64,000 nt of DNA from positions 248,001 through 312,000 of the forward strand of contig NZ_BPFX01000004.1 in assembly GCF_019655855.1 (NCBI RefSeq). The letters run 5' to 3'. Within the stretch, counting starts at the first letter, position 1, and each line of letters begins with the position of its first letter. The notes beneath the pieces were generated by a model. The model ran no database searches. It had not been told where the DNA came from and saw nothing but the letters and a program-made list of their open reading frames with translations. A program made the position numbers and the translations under genes. Below, piece by piece: positions 56,066 to 63,422 of this stretch. The stretch comes from Pseudomonas paralcaligenes. GTDB taxonomy: Bacteria > Pseudomonadota > Gammaproteobacteria > Pseudomonadales > Pseudomonadaceae.

Positions 56066-57091
56066 TCACACCGCCGTCAGGAAGGACACGCCGACCGCGC
56101 CGTAGAAGCCGTCCGCGCGCTGCGCGCCGCTCGGCTCGACCGCGCCATAGTTGTCGTCGACGACCCGGCGCAGGCGGTGCTGGTGGAAGCTCTTGAGCAG
56201 CAGGCGCATCGGCAGCACCTGGCCGTAGTCGTCGCCGTACAGCTCGTGGTGCAGCCTGCGCAGGCGGTACCAGGGCGCCACCGGCTTCTCGTGGTGGGCG
56301 TTGTGGTAGGCGAAGTTGAGCAGCAGCAGGTCGAGCACCGGCCAGCGCACCGAGACCACGTTGGTGTAGGTGTTCATCTGCTCGTAGGCGCGGTCGCGCT
56401 GCTTGTCGGCGGGAATCTTGCCGCCGTCCTCGAGCACCGCGAAGGCGTCGTAGGTGTGCTGGTAGGCATCGGTGAAACGCAGCACGGTGAGCATGATCGA
56501 CCAGGCCACGAAGTAGAGGATCGCCGCCTTCGGCGACACCACCGCGAGCAGGCCGAACAGCGCCAGGCGCACCAGCAGGGTCAGCGCCACCTTGCGCCGG
56601 TGCGCGCGGTGCTTCTCGTTGGTGGTGATGAACGGCAGCACGATCACGTACCAGTGCATGATCAGCTCCACCGCCGGCACGTAGGCCCATTCGGCGGCCA
56701 GCACCAGACTGCGCAGCCAGCCCGGGCACTTCTGGTTGAGGAACTGCTTGGTGTCGAAGGTGATCACGTCGGCGCGGTCGACGTGGTGGCGCATGTGCTT
56801 CTTGCGCAGGTCCTGGAAGCCGGCGTAGCAGCTGCCGCAAATCCAGCTGGCGACCTCGCCGGCCCACTCGTTGTGCTTGGGTTTGGCGAAGATGGTCCCG
56901 TGGGCGAACTCGTGGATCAGGTAGGCGGCGACGATCATCGCGTGGCCGAGCAGCAGGGTGCCGGCGGCGTTGAGCAGCCAGCTGTCGGCCAGCAGCAGGC
57001 CGATACCGAGCGCGTAGCCGCCGAGGGCGTAGGCGATGGCCAGGCTGTTGGGCACACGGCCGTCGGCATAGCGGTAGATCTGGGTGGACAT
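56066..57091 (-). CDS. Membrane di-iron fatty acid desaturase/hydroxylase-like protein
   Basis: 341 aa from an ATG with GGAGGA upstream. Histidine clusters are HEFAH (residues 60-64), HMRHH (99-103) and HNAHH (263-267), plus H212 in DAYQHTYD, among four or so hydrophobic segments; these bind two irons in the desaturase/AlkB-type superfamily. It differs strongly from the lipid desaturase at 17340 and is locked into a nitrogen-compound operon, so hydroxylation of a small alkylated or cyclic substrate is more likely than lipid desaturation. Electron partners are not encoded here; the rubredoxin at 28626 is a possible donor. Confidence 0.85.
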   Translation of the reverse strand: MSTQIYRYADGRVPNSLAIAYALGGYALGIGLLLADSWLLNAAGTLLLGHAMIVAAYLIHEFAHGTIFAKPKHNEWAGEVASWICGSCYAGFQDLRKKHMRHHVDRADVITFDTKQFLNQKCPGWLRSLVLAAEWAYVPAVELIMHWYVIVLPFITTNEKHRAHRRKVALTLLVRLALFGLLAVVSPKAAILYFVAWSIMLTVLRFTDAYQHTYDAFAVLEDGGKIPADKQRDRAYEQMNTYTNVVSVRWPVLDLLLLNFAYHNAHHEKPVAPWYRLRRLHHELYGDDYGQVLPMRLLLKSFHQHRLRRVVDDNYGAVEPSGAQRADGFYGAVGVSFLTAV

Positions 57092-57153
57092 GGGTTCCTC
57101 CGGATACCGGGTGGCGTCATGGCGACGGGATAGCCCGGCGCCTCTTTCATCCT

Positions 57154-57223
57154 CGTCATTCCCGCACGGGCGGGAGTCCAGTTGCATTGCCTGGCTGGGT
57201 CCCCGCCTGCGCGGGGACGACGG
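57154..57223. repeat. Paired palindrome, first of two tandem copies inside the riboswitch operon
   Basis: CGTCATTCCCGCACGGGCGG ... CCCCGCCTGCGCGGGGACGA in the gap between receptor and desaturase genes. The next copy starts 117 bp further on, in the same orientation. Confidence 0.85.
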
Positions 57224-57270
57224 TCTGGGGCAACACAGAGGCGGGTGGATAACCGCCCTTCTTGCATCCT

Positions 57271-57340
57271 CGTCATTCCCGCGCAGGCGGGAATCCAGTG
57301 GCGTCGCCTGGCTGGGTCCCCGCTTGCGTGGGGATGACGG
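57271..57340. repeat. Paired palindrome, second tandem copy inside the riboswitch operon
   Basis: CGTCATTCCCGCGCAGGCGG ... CCCCGCTTGCGTGGGGATGA, ending 29 nt before the receptor stop codon. Same family as 29525 and the copies around the GIY-YIG gene. Confidence 0.85.
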
Positions 57341-57369
57341 TGGTGGAGTGGCCAGGCGAACCTTTGCCG

Positions 57370-58377
57370 TTACTTGGCCAGGGCCTCGACGAACTGGGCG
57401 TCGAAGGTGCTGGCAAAGTCGGGAATGGCGGGAATCTGGCCGTTGTCCTTGAGCAGCTTTCCGATCACTGCGCCGCTGCCGAAGAACGAGCTGGTGGCCT
57501 CGGACGGCTCGAAGTTCCTGCCCATCTCGGCCAGCGGGATGTTGTACACGCCGCTCATCTGTTCCTTGGCTTCCTCGGCGCTGACGCCGAGCACCTTGCC
57601 GATGATCCCGGCGGCCTCTTCCGGGTGGCTCTGCATGTAGGCCAGGCCGTCCAGGTAGCCCTGCATCAGCGCCTTGATCGCCGCCGGGCGCTTGGCAATG
57701 ACCTTCTCGTCGAACACCAGCACGTCGGTGATCAGGCCGGGAGCGTCCTTGGAGGAGTACACGACGTGGAACTTGTCGCCGGGCATGCCGAGGATCTGCG
57801 ACACGTTCGGCTCGTAGGTCACGCCCACCGGCAGGCTGCCGCTGGCCATCGCGCCGGGAATGCCCTCGGGGGTCATGTTCACCGGGCTGATGTCCTTCTC
57901 CGACAGGCCGTTGCTCTTCAGCGCATAGGCCAGCAGGAAGTCAGACGGCGACAGCGGGTTGAAGCCGACCTTCTTGCCCTTGAAGTTGGCCACCGAGGCG
58001 ACCGACTTGTCGGCGACGATGGCATCGCCGCCGTTGGAGAAGTCGATGGGCATCACCACCCGGTGCTTGAGGCCCTTGGCCACGCCGCCGACCACCTGGT
58101 CGTAGGTCAGCATGCCGCCGTCGAGGGCGTTGCCGGCCAGCGCCGAGGGGATCAGCGCCGGGTCGTTGAAGAATTGCAGTTCGACCTTGAGGTCGTGGGC
58201 CTTGTACAGGTCGAGGGCGTCAGCGACGTAGAACGGGCCGTAGCCGGCCCACACCACGGTGCCGATCTTCATCTTCTCGACGGCCTGGGCAGAAAGCGGA
58301 AGCAGGGCGGCGAGGCTGGCGAAGCAGGCGCCGAGCAGGGTCTTGCGCAGGAAACGCGGGGACAGCATCGGGTTCAT
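57370..58377 (-). CDS. ABC transporter periplasmic binding protein (system 2), first gene of the riboswitch operon
   Basis: 335 aa, NMT1/TauA-like. The signal peptide ends LAALLPLSAQA; the mature protein begins VEKMKIGTVVWAGYGPFYVA, with YDQVVGGVAKGLK, VGVTYEPNVSQIL and DAPGLITDVLVFDEK. TAGGAG precedes the ATG at 58377. Its 5' leader carries a guanidine-I riboswitch and a sigma-54 promoter. Receptors of this type are often found behind ykkC riboswitches. The ligand is probably a guanidine-containing or related nitrogen compound. Confidence 0.9.
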   Translation of the reverse strand: MNPMLSPRFLRKTLLGACFASLAALLPLSAQAVEKMKIGTVVWAGYGPFYVADALDLYKAHDLKVELQFFNDPALIPSALAGNALDGGMLTYDQVVGGVAKGLKHRVVMPIDFSNGGDAIVADKSVASVANFKGKKVGFNPLSPSDFLLAYALKSNGLSEKDISPVNMTPEGIPGAMASGSLPVGVTYEPNVSQILGMPGDKFHVVYSSKDAPGLITDVLVFDEKVIAKRPAAIKALMQGYLDGLAYMQSHPEEAAGIIGKVLGVSAEEAKEQMSGVYNIPLAEMGRNFEPSEATSSFFGSGAVIGKLLKDNGQIPAIPDFASTFDAQFVEALAK

Positions 58378-58420
58378 GGCATTGCTCCTACACGTGGGGA
58401 ATCGGGCACGGGATGACGTC

Positions 58421-58520
58421 ACGTCTCCCGGGCTTTTCTCCCGCCGTGTAGCCCTGCTCCCTAGGGCCGGAAAACTCTCGGACCAGCCATCCACTGCCGT
58501 GGACCGGAACCCTAGTTCGC
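58421..58520 (-). ncRNA. Guanidine-I (ykkC) riboswitch
   Basis: Read as minus-strand RNA, the conserved blocks of the ykkC aptamer occur in order and spacing: CUAGGGUUCCG, a short hairpin (GUCCAC / GUGGAU), GGCUGGUCCGAGAG, a variable hairpin, ACACGGCGGGA and AAAAGCCCGGGAGA. These match the Bacillus ykkC leader almost exactly. It ends 43 nt before the receptor ATG. The 3' part GGGAGACGUGACGUCAUCCC could refold into an alternative hairpin, but no clear terminator U-run is visible, so control of translation is likely. Conservation favours the guanidine subtype over the ppGpp or PRPP subtypes. Confidence 0.93.
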
Positions 58521-58607
58521 CTGTGATGCAGCTCCGATGTGCAAAGCGTCATGAGCGCCAGCCGACTGCGGCCGGCGCGGGTGACTCATCCCGTTCGGAG
58601 AGGATTT

Positions 58608-58623
58608 TGCAAGTCCGGTGCCA
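58608..58623 (-). promoter_or_regulatory. Sigma-54 (-24/-12) promoter of the riboswitch operon
   Basis: TGGCAC, 5 nt (CGGAC), TTGCA on the minus strand is a full match to the RpoN consensus with GG-N10-GC spacing. Transcription would begin near 58596, leaving a leader of about 220 nt that contains the whole riboswitch. RpoN plus an activator such as NtrC would limit expression to nitrogen shortage. Confidence 0.85.
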
Positions 58624-58658
58624 GGCATCGGAAATCTGCCGGAGCAGTTAAGAAAATC

Positions 58659-58693
58659 GCCGGCATTCAGGGACTTGCGTCCGCGATGCCGGC
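58659..58693 (-). terminator. Terminator of the M23 gene
   Basis: On the minus strand GCCGGCAT and ATGCCGGC enclose an inner GGAC-GCAA-GTCC hairpin and are followed by GATTTTCTT. It separates the M23 gene from the sigma-54 promoter. No gene is seen in the 58378-58809 gap besides the leader elements listed. Confidence 0.65.
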
Positions 58694-58809
58694 GTGGGCG
58701 ATGTGCCGCGCGCGGGCCGGCGGGCGGGCGTGGGCGCACCACCGGCTGGCAGGCGCCTGTTTTCAGTGCGCGCCGCGGTGGGGCGATTCGGGGAGTGGCG
58801 CCGGTAGGG

Positions 58810-59706
58810 CTATTCGCCGCCGACGGCGAAGTTGGGCAGGCTGTCCACCGGCTGGGCGAAGTCGAACGGGATGGACTCCAGCGCCAGGCCGATGTTGCGC
58901 TGCACCACGAAGTGCAGGTGCGGGCCGGTGCTGTTGCCGGTGTTGCCGGAACGGGCAATCTGGCTGCCGGCCTCGACCCACTGGCCTTCGCTGACTTCCA
59001 CCGAGCCGCGCATCAGGTGCAGGTAGACGCCCATGGTGCCGTCGTCGTGCAGGATGCGCACGTAGTTGCCGGAGGGGTTGTTGCCGCGCCCGCTCTGCTG
59101 GTTCTCGGTCTTCACCACCGTGCCGCGGCGCGCCGCGACGATCGGCGTGCCCTCGGGCATGGCGATGTCCATGGCATAGCGGCCCTTGGGCGTGAAGTGG
59201 CTGTACTTGCCGTTGGCCCCCTGGGTCAGGCGGAACGGGCCGCCGCGCCAGGGCAGCGGATAGTTGTACAACTGCGGCAGCTGGCGCGGGTCGCCCATGG
59301 CATAGCGCAGCTTCGGCTTGTAGCTCATGGGCTTGTCGCCCTCGCGCGGGGCGAGGGTCGCCAGGCGGATGGCGCTGCGCGGCGGCAGCACCCAGCGGAT
59401 CGGCTCGTCCGGCGCGCCCACGGCGTTGACCACCGCGTCCAGGCGCAACTCGACCTCCACCGGCGCGTACAGGTCGTTGCGCACCTGCAGGGTCTCGCCG
59501 CCGTCGTGCTTCTTGGTCTCCAGCTTCACCTGGCTGTCCAGCTTCTCGACCATGCGGTCGCGGAACACCAGCACCTGGGCACCGGGCATGGCCTTGTCGC
59601 TGTAGGTCACGGTGCCGTGCTTGTCGACATACTTGTAGATGGTCAGCGCACTGGCCTGGCCGGCGAGCAGCAGCAATGCGCCGAAAACGAATGAACGCCC
59701 TAGCAT
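58810..59706 (-). CDS. Secreted M23-family peptidase (LytM domain) with DUF4124-like N terminus
   Basis: 298 aa. Signal peptide MLGRSFVFGALLLLAGQASA, then a DUF4124-like segment (IYKYVDKHGTVTYSDKAMPG). The C-terminal LytM domain has zinc ligands H170 and D180 (SHFTPKGRYAMDIAMPEGTP) and H265 in GPHLHF, with H230 as a possible base. It probably cuts cell-wall cross-links or regulates amidases from the periplasm. In P. aeruginosa the equivalent gene (PA5363) lies directly after the PA5362 homologue, so it marks the right boundary of the accessory block. Confidence 0.88.
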   Translation of the reverse strand: MLGRSFVFGALLLLAGQASALTIYKYVDKHGTVTYSDKAMPGAQVLVFRDRMVEKLDSQVKLETKKHDGGETLQVRNDLYAPVEVELRLDAVVNAVGAPDEPIRWVLPPRSAIRLATLAPREGDKPMSYKPKLRYAMGDPRQLPQLYNYPLPWRGGPFRLTQGANGKYSHFTPKGRYAMDIAMPEGTPIVAARRGTVVKTENQQSGRGNNPSGNYVRILHDDGTMGVYLHLMRGSVEVSEGQWVEAGSQIARSGNTGNSTGPHLHFVVQRNIGLALESIPFDFAQPVDSLPNFAVGGE

Positions 59707-59906
59707 AACTTCGAATGTGTCGTTGAATCCCCGGGATCGGCAAGACTAGCAGCGCGGCGGGGAGCATGCGAGCGCCGGGGCGCCAGGCTGCGAGGAAATC
59801 CACACCCGCCGACGAAAGGCGCTCAATCCGACCTTGGTCGAACTGGCACGGCCGGACCCAGCCCCTAGACTCCGCCGCTGTTCTTTCCGCCGCCGAGTAA
59901 GCCCCC

Positions 59907-61400
59907 ATGTATTCTGATCGCGTGCGCCTGCCAGCCCTGCTGGACAAGCTGATGAGTGCGGCCGAGGCCGCGGCCCTGATCGAAGACGGCATGACCGTCG
60001 GCATGAGCGGCTTCACCCGCGCCGGCGAGGCCAAGGCGGTGCCCCGCGCGCTGGCCGAGCGGGCCAGGACCCAGCCGCTGCGGATCAGCCTGATGACCGG
60101 CGCCAGCCTGGGCAACGACCTCGACAAGCAGCTCACCGAGGCCGGCGTGCTGGCCCGGCGCATGCCGTTCCAGGTCGACTCGACCCTGCGCAAGGCGATC
60201 AACGACGGCAGCGTGATGTTCATCGACCAGCACCTGTCCGACACCGTCGAGCAGATCCGCAACCTGCAGCTGAAGAAGCCGGACATCGCGGTGATCGAGG
60301 CGGTGTCCATCACCGAGGAAGGCCACATCGTGCCGACCACCTCGGTGGGCAATTCGGCCAGCTTCGCGATCTTCGCCGACAAGGTGATCGTCGAGATCAA
60401 CCTGGCGCACAACCCCAACCTCGAAGGCCTGCACGACATCTATATCCCGACCTACCGGCCGACGCGCACGCCGATCCCGCTGGTGCGCGCCGACCAGCGC
60501 ATCGGCAGCGGCGCCATCCCGATCCCGCCGGAGAAGATCGTCGCCATCGTCGTCACCGACCAGGCCGACTCCTATTCCACGGTCACCCCGCCGGACGCCG
60601 ACACCCAGGCCATCGCCGACCACCTGATCGCCTTCTTCGGCCGCGAGGTGGAAGCCGGCCGCCTGCCGAAGAACCTCGGCCCGCTGCAGGCCGGCATCGG
60701 CAGCATCGCCAACGCGGTGATGTGTGGCCTGCTGGAGTCGCCCTTCGAGGACCTGGTGATGTACTCCGAGGTGCTGCAGGACTCCACCTTCGAGCTGATC
60801 GACGCCGGCAAGATGCGCTTCGCCTCCGGCTGCTCGATCACCCTGTCGGCACGCTGCAACGAGCGGGTGTTCGGCAACCTGGAGCGCTACAAGGACAAGC
60901 TGGTACTGCGCCCGCAGGAAATCTCCAACCACCCCGAGCTGGTGCGCCGGCTGGGCATCATCGGCATCAACACCGCGCTGGAGTTCGACCTGTACGGCAA
61001 CGTCAACTCCACCCACGTGGGCGGCACCCGGATGATGAACGGTATCGGCGGCTCCGGCGACTTCGCCCGCAACGCCCACCTGGCGATCTTCGTCACCAAA
61101 TCCATCGCCAAGGGCGGCGCGATCTCCAGCGTGGTACCGATGGTCAGCCACGTGGACCACAGCGAGCACGACGTCGACATCCTAGTCACCGAGCAGGGCC
61201 TGGCCGATCTGCGCGGCCTGGCGCCGCGCGAACGCGCCCGGGCAATCATCGACAATTGCGTGCACCCGGACTTCCGCGGCCCGCTGAACGACTACTTCGC
61301 CCGCGCCTGCGCCCGCGGCGGCCACACCCCGCACCTGCTGCGCGAGGCGCTGCAGTGGCACATCAACCTGGAAGAAACCGGACGCATGATGGCGAGCTGA
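59907..61400 (+). CDS. Acetyl-CoA hydrolase / CoA-transferase family protein
   Basis: 497 aa, the Cat1/ScpC/Ach1 family, which moves CoA between short acyl groups such as succinate, acetate and propionate. Landmarks are GMTVGMSGFTRAGEAKAVPR, GIGSIANAVMCGLLES, YSEVLQDSTFELIDAG and STHVGGTRMMNGIGGSGDF. A clear terminator follows. It is closest to PA5445 of P. aeruginosa. It is flanked on both sides by pho-region genes, so it may belong to the same insertion history, though it is not obviously linked to the nitrogen pathway. Confidence 0.9.
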   Translation: MYSDRVRLPALLDKLMSAAEAAALIEDGMTVGMSGFTRAGEAKAVPRALAERARTQPLRISLMTGASLGNDLDKQLTEAGVLARRMPFQVDSTLRKAINDGSVMFIDQHLSDTVEQIRNLQLKKPDIAVIEAVSITEEGHIVPTTSVGNSASFAIFADKVIVEINLAHNPNLEGLHDIYIPTYRPTRTPIPLVRADQRIGSGAIPIPPEKIVAIVVTDQADSYSTVTPPDADTQAIADHLIAFFGREVEAGRLPKNLGPLQAGIGSIANAVMCGLLESPFEDLVMYSEVLQDSTFELIDAGKMRFASGCSITLSARCNERVFGNLERYKDKLVLRPQEISNHPELVRRLGIIGINTALEFDLYGNVNSTHVGGTRMMNGIGGSGDFARNAHLAIFVTKSIAKGGAISSVVPMVSHVDHSEHDVDILVTEQGLADLRGLAPRERARAIIDNCVHPDFRGPLNDYFARACARGGHTPHLLREALQWHINLEETGRMMAS

Positions 61401-61426
61401 TTTCGGGCCTCGGCCCGGATGCCCGA

Positions 61427-61461
61427 AGCCGCTTCCGCCACGACCGGAAGCGGCTTTTTTT
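61427..61461 (+). terminator. Rho-independent terminator of the CoA-transferase gene
   Basis: An 11-bp perfect stem AGCCGCTTCCG / CGGAAGCGGCT followed by seven T's, 26 nt past the stop codon. Confidence 0.92.
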
Positions 61462-61477
61462 ATCGATGGCCGGTGCC

Positions 61478-61533
61478 GTAGGGTGCGCCGCGCGCACCGT
61501 CTCGGCGTCATCGGTGCGCACGGCGCACCCTAC
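61478..61533. repeat. GTAGGGTGCGCC...GGCGCACCCTAC palindrome
   Basis: GTAGGGTGCGCCGCGCGCAC faces GTGCGCACGGCGCACCCTAC between two convergent genes. Fullest copy of this family in the window. Confidence 0.8.
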
Positions 61534-61549
61534 GGGAAGTGCGGCGGGG

Positions 61550-62458
61550 TTACGCGCCCGGGACGAAGTGCTTCTGTGCGGTGCCGCGGGCGATCAGGCG
61601 GGACAGGTAGTCGAGCTTCTGCGGGTCGCGGTCGACGAACTTGAAGGTCAGCTGCAGCCATTCGCTGTCCGGCTTTGGCTCCAGCGCCGCCACGGCGTGC
61701 AGGTAGCCGTTGAGGCGCGCGGTCTCGGCGGCCTCGCCCTGCTCCAGGTCGAGCACGGCGCTCTCCAGCACCTGGGGCAGCTGCTCGGTGCGTCGGACCA
61801 CCAGCAGGGCCTCCTTGAGGCTCAGCGCCTTGATCACGCAGGCCATGCTGCCGGAGGGCAGGCGCAGCTGGCCCTGGCCGCGGCCGCCGCTGCTGGCCGA
61901 GGGCTTCGACGCGCTGGCGGGAGCCGGGGCGGGCGCCGCCCTGGGCGCGGTGGCCGGCTTGGCGGCGGGCTGCACCACCTCGGCCTTGCCGCCGGTCAGG
62001 GCGGCCAGGGAGTCGTTGGCGAAGGCGCCGCTGCTGAGCATCTTCGGCGGCGCGCTGGCGGCCAGGGCCTGCAGCTTGCCGGCGCGGTGCAGGGCCTTCT
62101 TGACCTTGGTCACCAGCTGGTCGTTGGAGAACGGCTTGCCGATGTAGTCGGAGACCCCGGCCTGGATGGCCTGGACCACGTTCTCCTTGTCGCCGCGGCT
62201 GGTGACCATGATGAACGGGGTGGTCTTGAGTTCGTCCTGCTCGCGGCACCAGGTGAGCAGTTCGAGGCCGGAAAGCTCCGGCATTTCCCAATCGCAGAGG
62301 ATCAGGTCGGCCGGCTGGCGGGCGAGCATCTGCTGGGCCTTGCGGCCGTTGATCGCTTCGTCGATCTGGATGCCGGGGAAGTGGTCGCGCAGGCCCTTCT
62401 TCACCAGATCACGGATAAAGGTGGCGTCGTCCACCACCAGCACACTGACTTTGCTCAT
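61550..62458 (-). CDS. Response regulator with C-terminal unknown/PilZ-like domain
   Basis: 302 aa. The CheY-like receiver (residues 1-125) has D56 in [13 protein letters not shown] and the KPFSNDQL lysine. An Ala/Pro-rich linker (about 160-195) leads to a C-terminal domain of about 100 aa with no HTH. Position next to phoU matches PA5364. The output function is unknown; it is not a DNA-binding regulator by sequence. Confidence 0.87.
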   Translation of the reverse strand: MSKVSVLVVDDATFIRDLVKKGLRDHFPGIQIDEAINGRKAQQMLARQPADLILCDWEMPELSGLELLTWCREQDELKTTPFIMVTSRGDKENVVQAIQAGVSDYIGKPFSNDQLVTKVKKALHRAGKLQALAASAPPKMLSSGAFANDSLAALTGGKAEVVQPAAKPATAPRAAPAPAPASASKPSASSGGRGQGQLRLPSGSMACVIKALSLKEALLVVRRTEQLPQVLESAVLDLEQGEAAETARLNGYLHAVAALEPKPDSEWLQLTFKFVDRDPQKLDYLSRLIARGTAQKHFVPGA

Positions 62459-62536
62459 CGACCACTCCCGACAACGATGCCGACAAGCATAGCTGCGGAT
62501 GGTGGCTCAAGGCCAACGAGTCGCCCCGATGGTCAT

Positions 62537-62559
62537 CCGGGCGGCACGAAGCCGCCCGG
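62537..62559 (-). terminator. Hairpin after phoU
   Basis: A perfect 9-bp stem CCGGGCGGC / GCCGCCCGG, 5-nt loop, starts 5 nt past the phoU stop. No long U-run follows. Confidence 0.7.
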
Positions 62560-62564
62560 CAACC

Positions 62565-63293
62565 TCACTCGCTCTTGCCGCCCTGCACTTCTTCCTGCAT
62601 GCGGGCCAGCCCCATGTGGCGCACGTCGGTGCCGCGCACCAGGTAGATGACCAGTTCGGCGATGTTGCGCGCGTGGTCGCCGATGCGCTCCAGCGAACGC
62701 AGCACCCAGATGATCGACAGCACGCGGGTGATCGAGCGCGGATCTTCCATCATGTAGGTGACCAGTTCGCGCAGGGCGCTCTTGTACTCGCGGTCGATGG
62801 TCTTGTCGTACTGGGCCACGGACAGGGCCAGTTCGGCGTCGAAACGGGCGAAGGCGTCCAGCGACTCCTGCACCATCTTGCGCACCTGGTCGCCGATGTG
62901 GCGCACCTCGACGTAGCCGCGCGGCGCCTCGCCGCTCTCGCACAGCTCGATGGCGCGCTTGGCGATCTTCGAGGCTTCGTCGCCGATGCGCTCGAGGTCG
63001 ATCACCGACTTCGACACGCTGATGATCAGGCGCAGGTCGGAGGCGGCCGGCTGGCGGCGGGCGAGGATGCGCAGGCATTCCTCGTCGATGTTGGTTTCCA
63101 TCTGGTTGATCTGGTCGTCGATCTCGCGCACCTGCTGGGCCAGGCCGGAGTCGGCCTCGATCAGCGCGGTGACCGCGTCGTTGACCTGTTTCTCGACCAG
63201 GCCGCCCATCGCCAGGAGGTGGCTGCGCACTTCCTCCAGCTCGGCGTTGAACTGCTGGGAGATGTGATGGGTGAGGCTGTCTTTGTTGATCAT
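62565..63293 (-). CDS. phoU: PhoU, phosphate signalling regulator
   Basis: 242 aa, two three-helix PhoU repeats with the metal-binding E/DxxxD motifs (ERIGDEASKIAKRA and ERIGDHARNIAELV). It couples the PstSCAB transporter to PhoR, damping kinase activity when phosphate is plentiful. AAGGA precedes the ATG. It lies 129 nt (with a repeat) after pstB, as the last gene of the pst operon. Confidence 0.96.
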   Translation of the reverse strand: MINKDSLTHHISQQFNAELEEVRSHLLAMGGLVEKQVNDAVTALIEADSGLAQQVREIDDQINQMETNIDEECLRILARRQPAASDLRLIISVSKSVIDLERIGDEASKIAKRAIELCESGEAPRGYVEVRHIGDQVRKMVQESLDAFARFDAELALSVAQYDKTIDREYKSALRELVTYMMEDPRSITRVLSIIWVLRSLERIGDHARNIAELVIYLVRGTDVRHMGLARMQEEVQGGKSE

Positions 63294-63319
63294 CTTGAAG
63301 TCCTTGGCAGTGCATCTGT

Positions 63320-63412
63320 CTCCCCTCTCCCACCGGGAGAGGGGCCGGGGGTGAGGGGGTTCCAGGCGCCTGGCACTCCCTCACCCTAACCCTCTCCCAA
63401 GGGGAGAGGGGA
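63320..63412. repeat. CCCTCTCCC...GGGAGAGGG repeat in the pstB-phoU gap
   Basis: CTCCCCTCTCCCACCGGGAG and CCCTCTCCCAAGGGGAGAGG with flanking GGTGAGGG / CCCTCACC. Same family as 23094-23187. Confidence 0.8.
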
Positions 63413-63422
63413 CTGTCCTGCG

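Noticed and set aside
56066..57091. Second lipid delta-9 desaturase
   Set aside because: Its boxes (HEFAH, HMRHH, HNAHH) and overall sequence differ from DesA at 17340, and it is co-operonic with nitrogen-compound enzymes. A lipid role is not excluded but is less likely.
58421..58520. ppGpp or PRPP subtype of the ykkC riboswitch
   Set aside because: The blocks are nearly identical to the guanidine-binding Bacillus ykkC leader, and downstream genes are not amino-acid or purine biosynthesis genes. Binding data would still be decisive.
58734..58754. NtrC binding site (GCACCACCGGCTGGCAG) upstream of the sigma-54 promoter
   Set aside because: Only one half resembles the GCACC-N5-GGTGC consensus, so it is too weak to list.
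35258..58800. Integrative element or prophage as the source of the accessory block
   Set aside because: No integrase, relaxase, phage, transposase or tRNA attachment site is visible in the block or at its borders.
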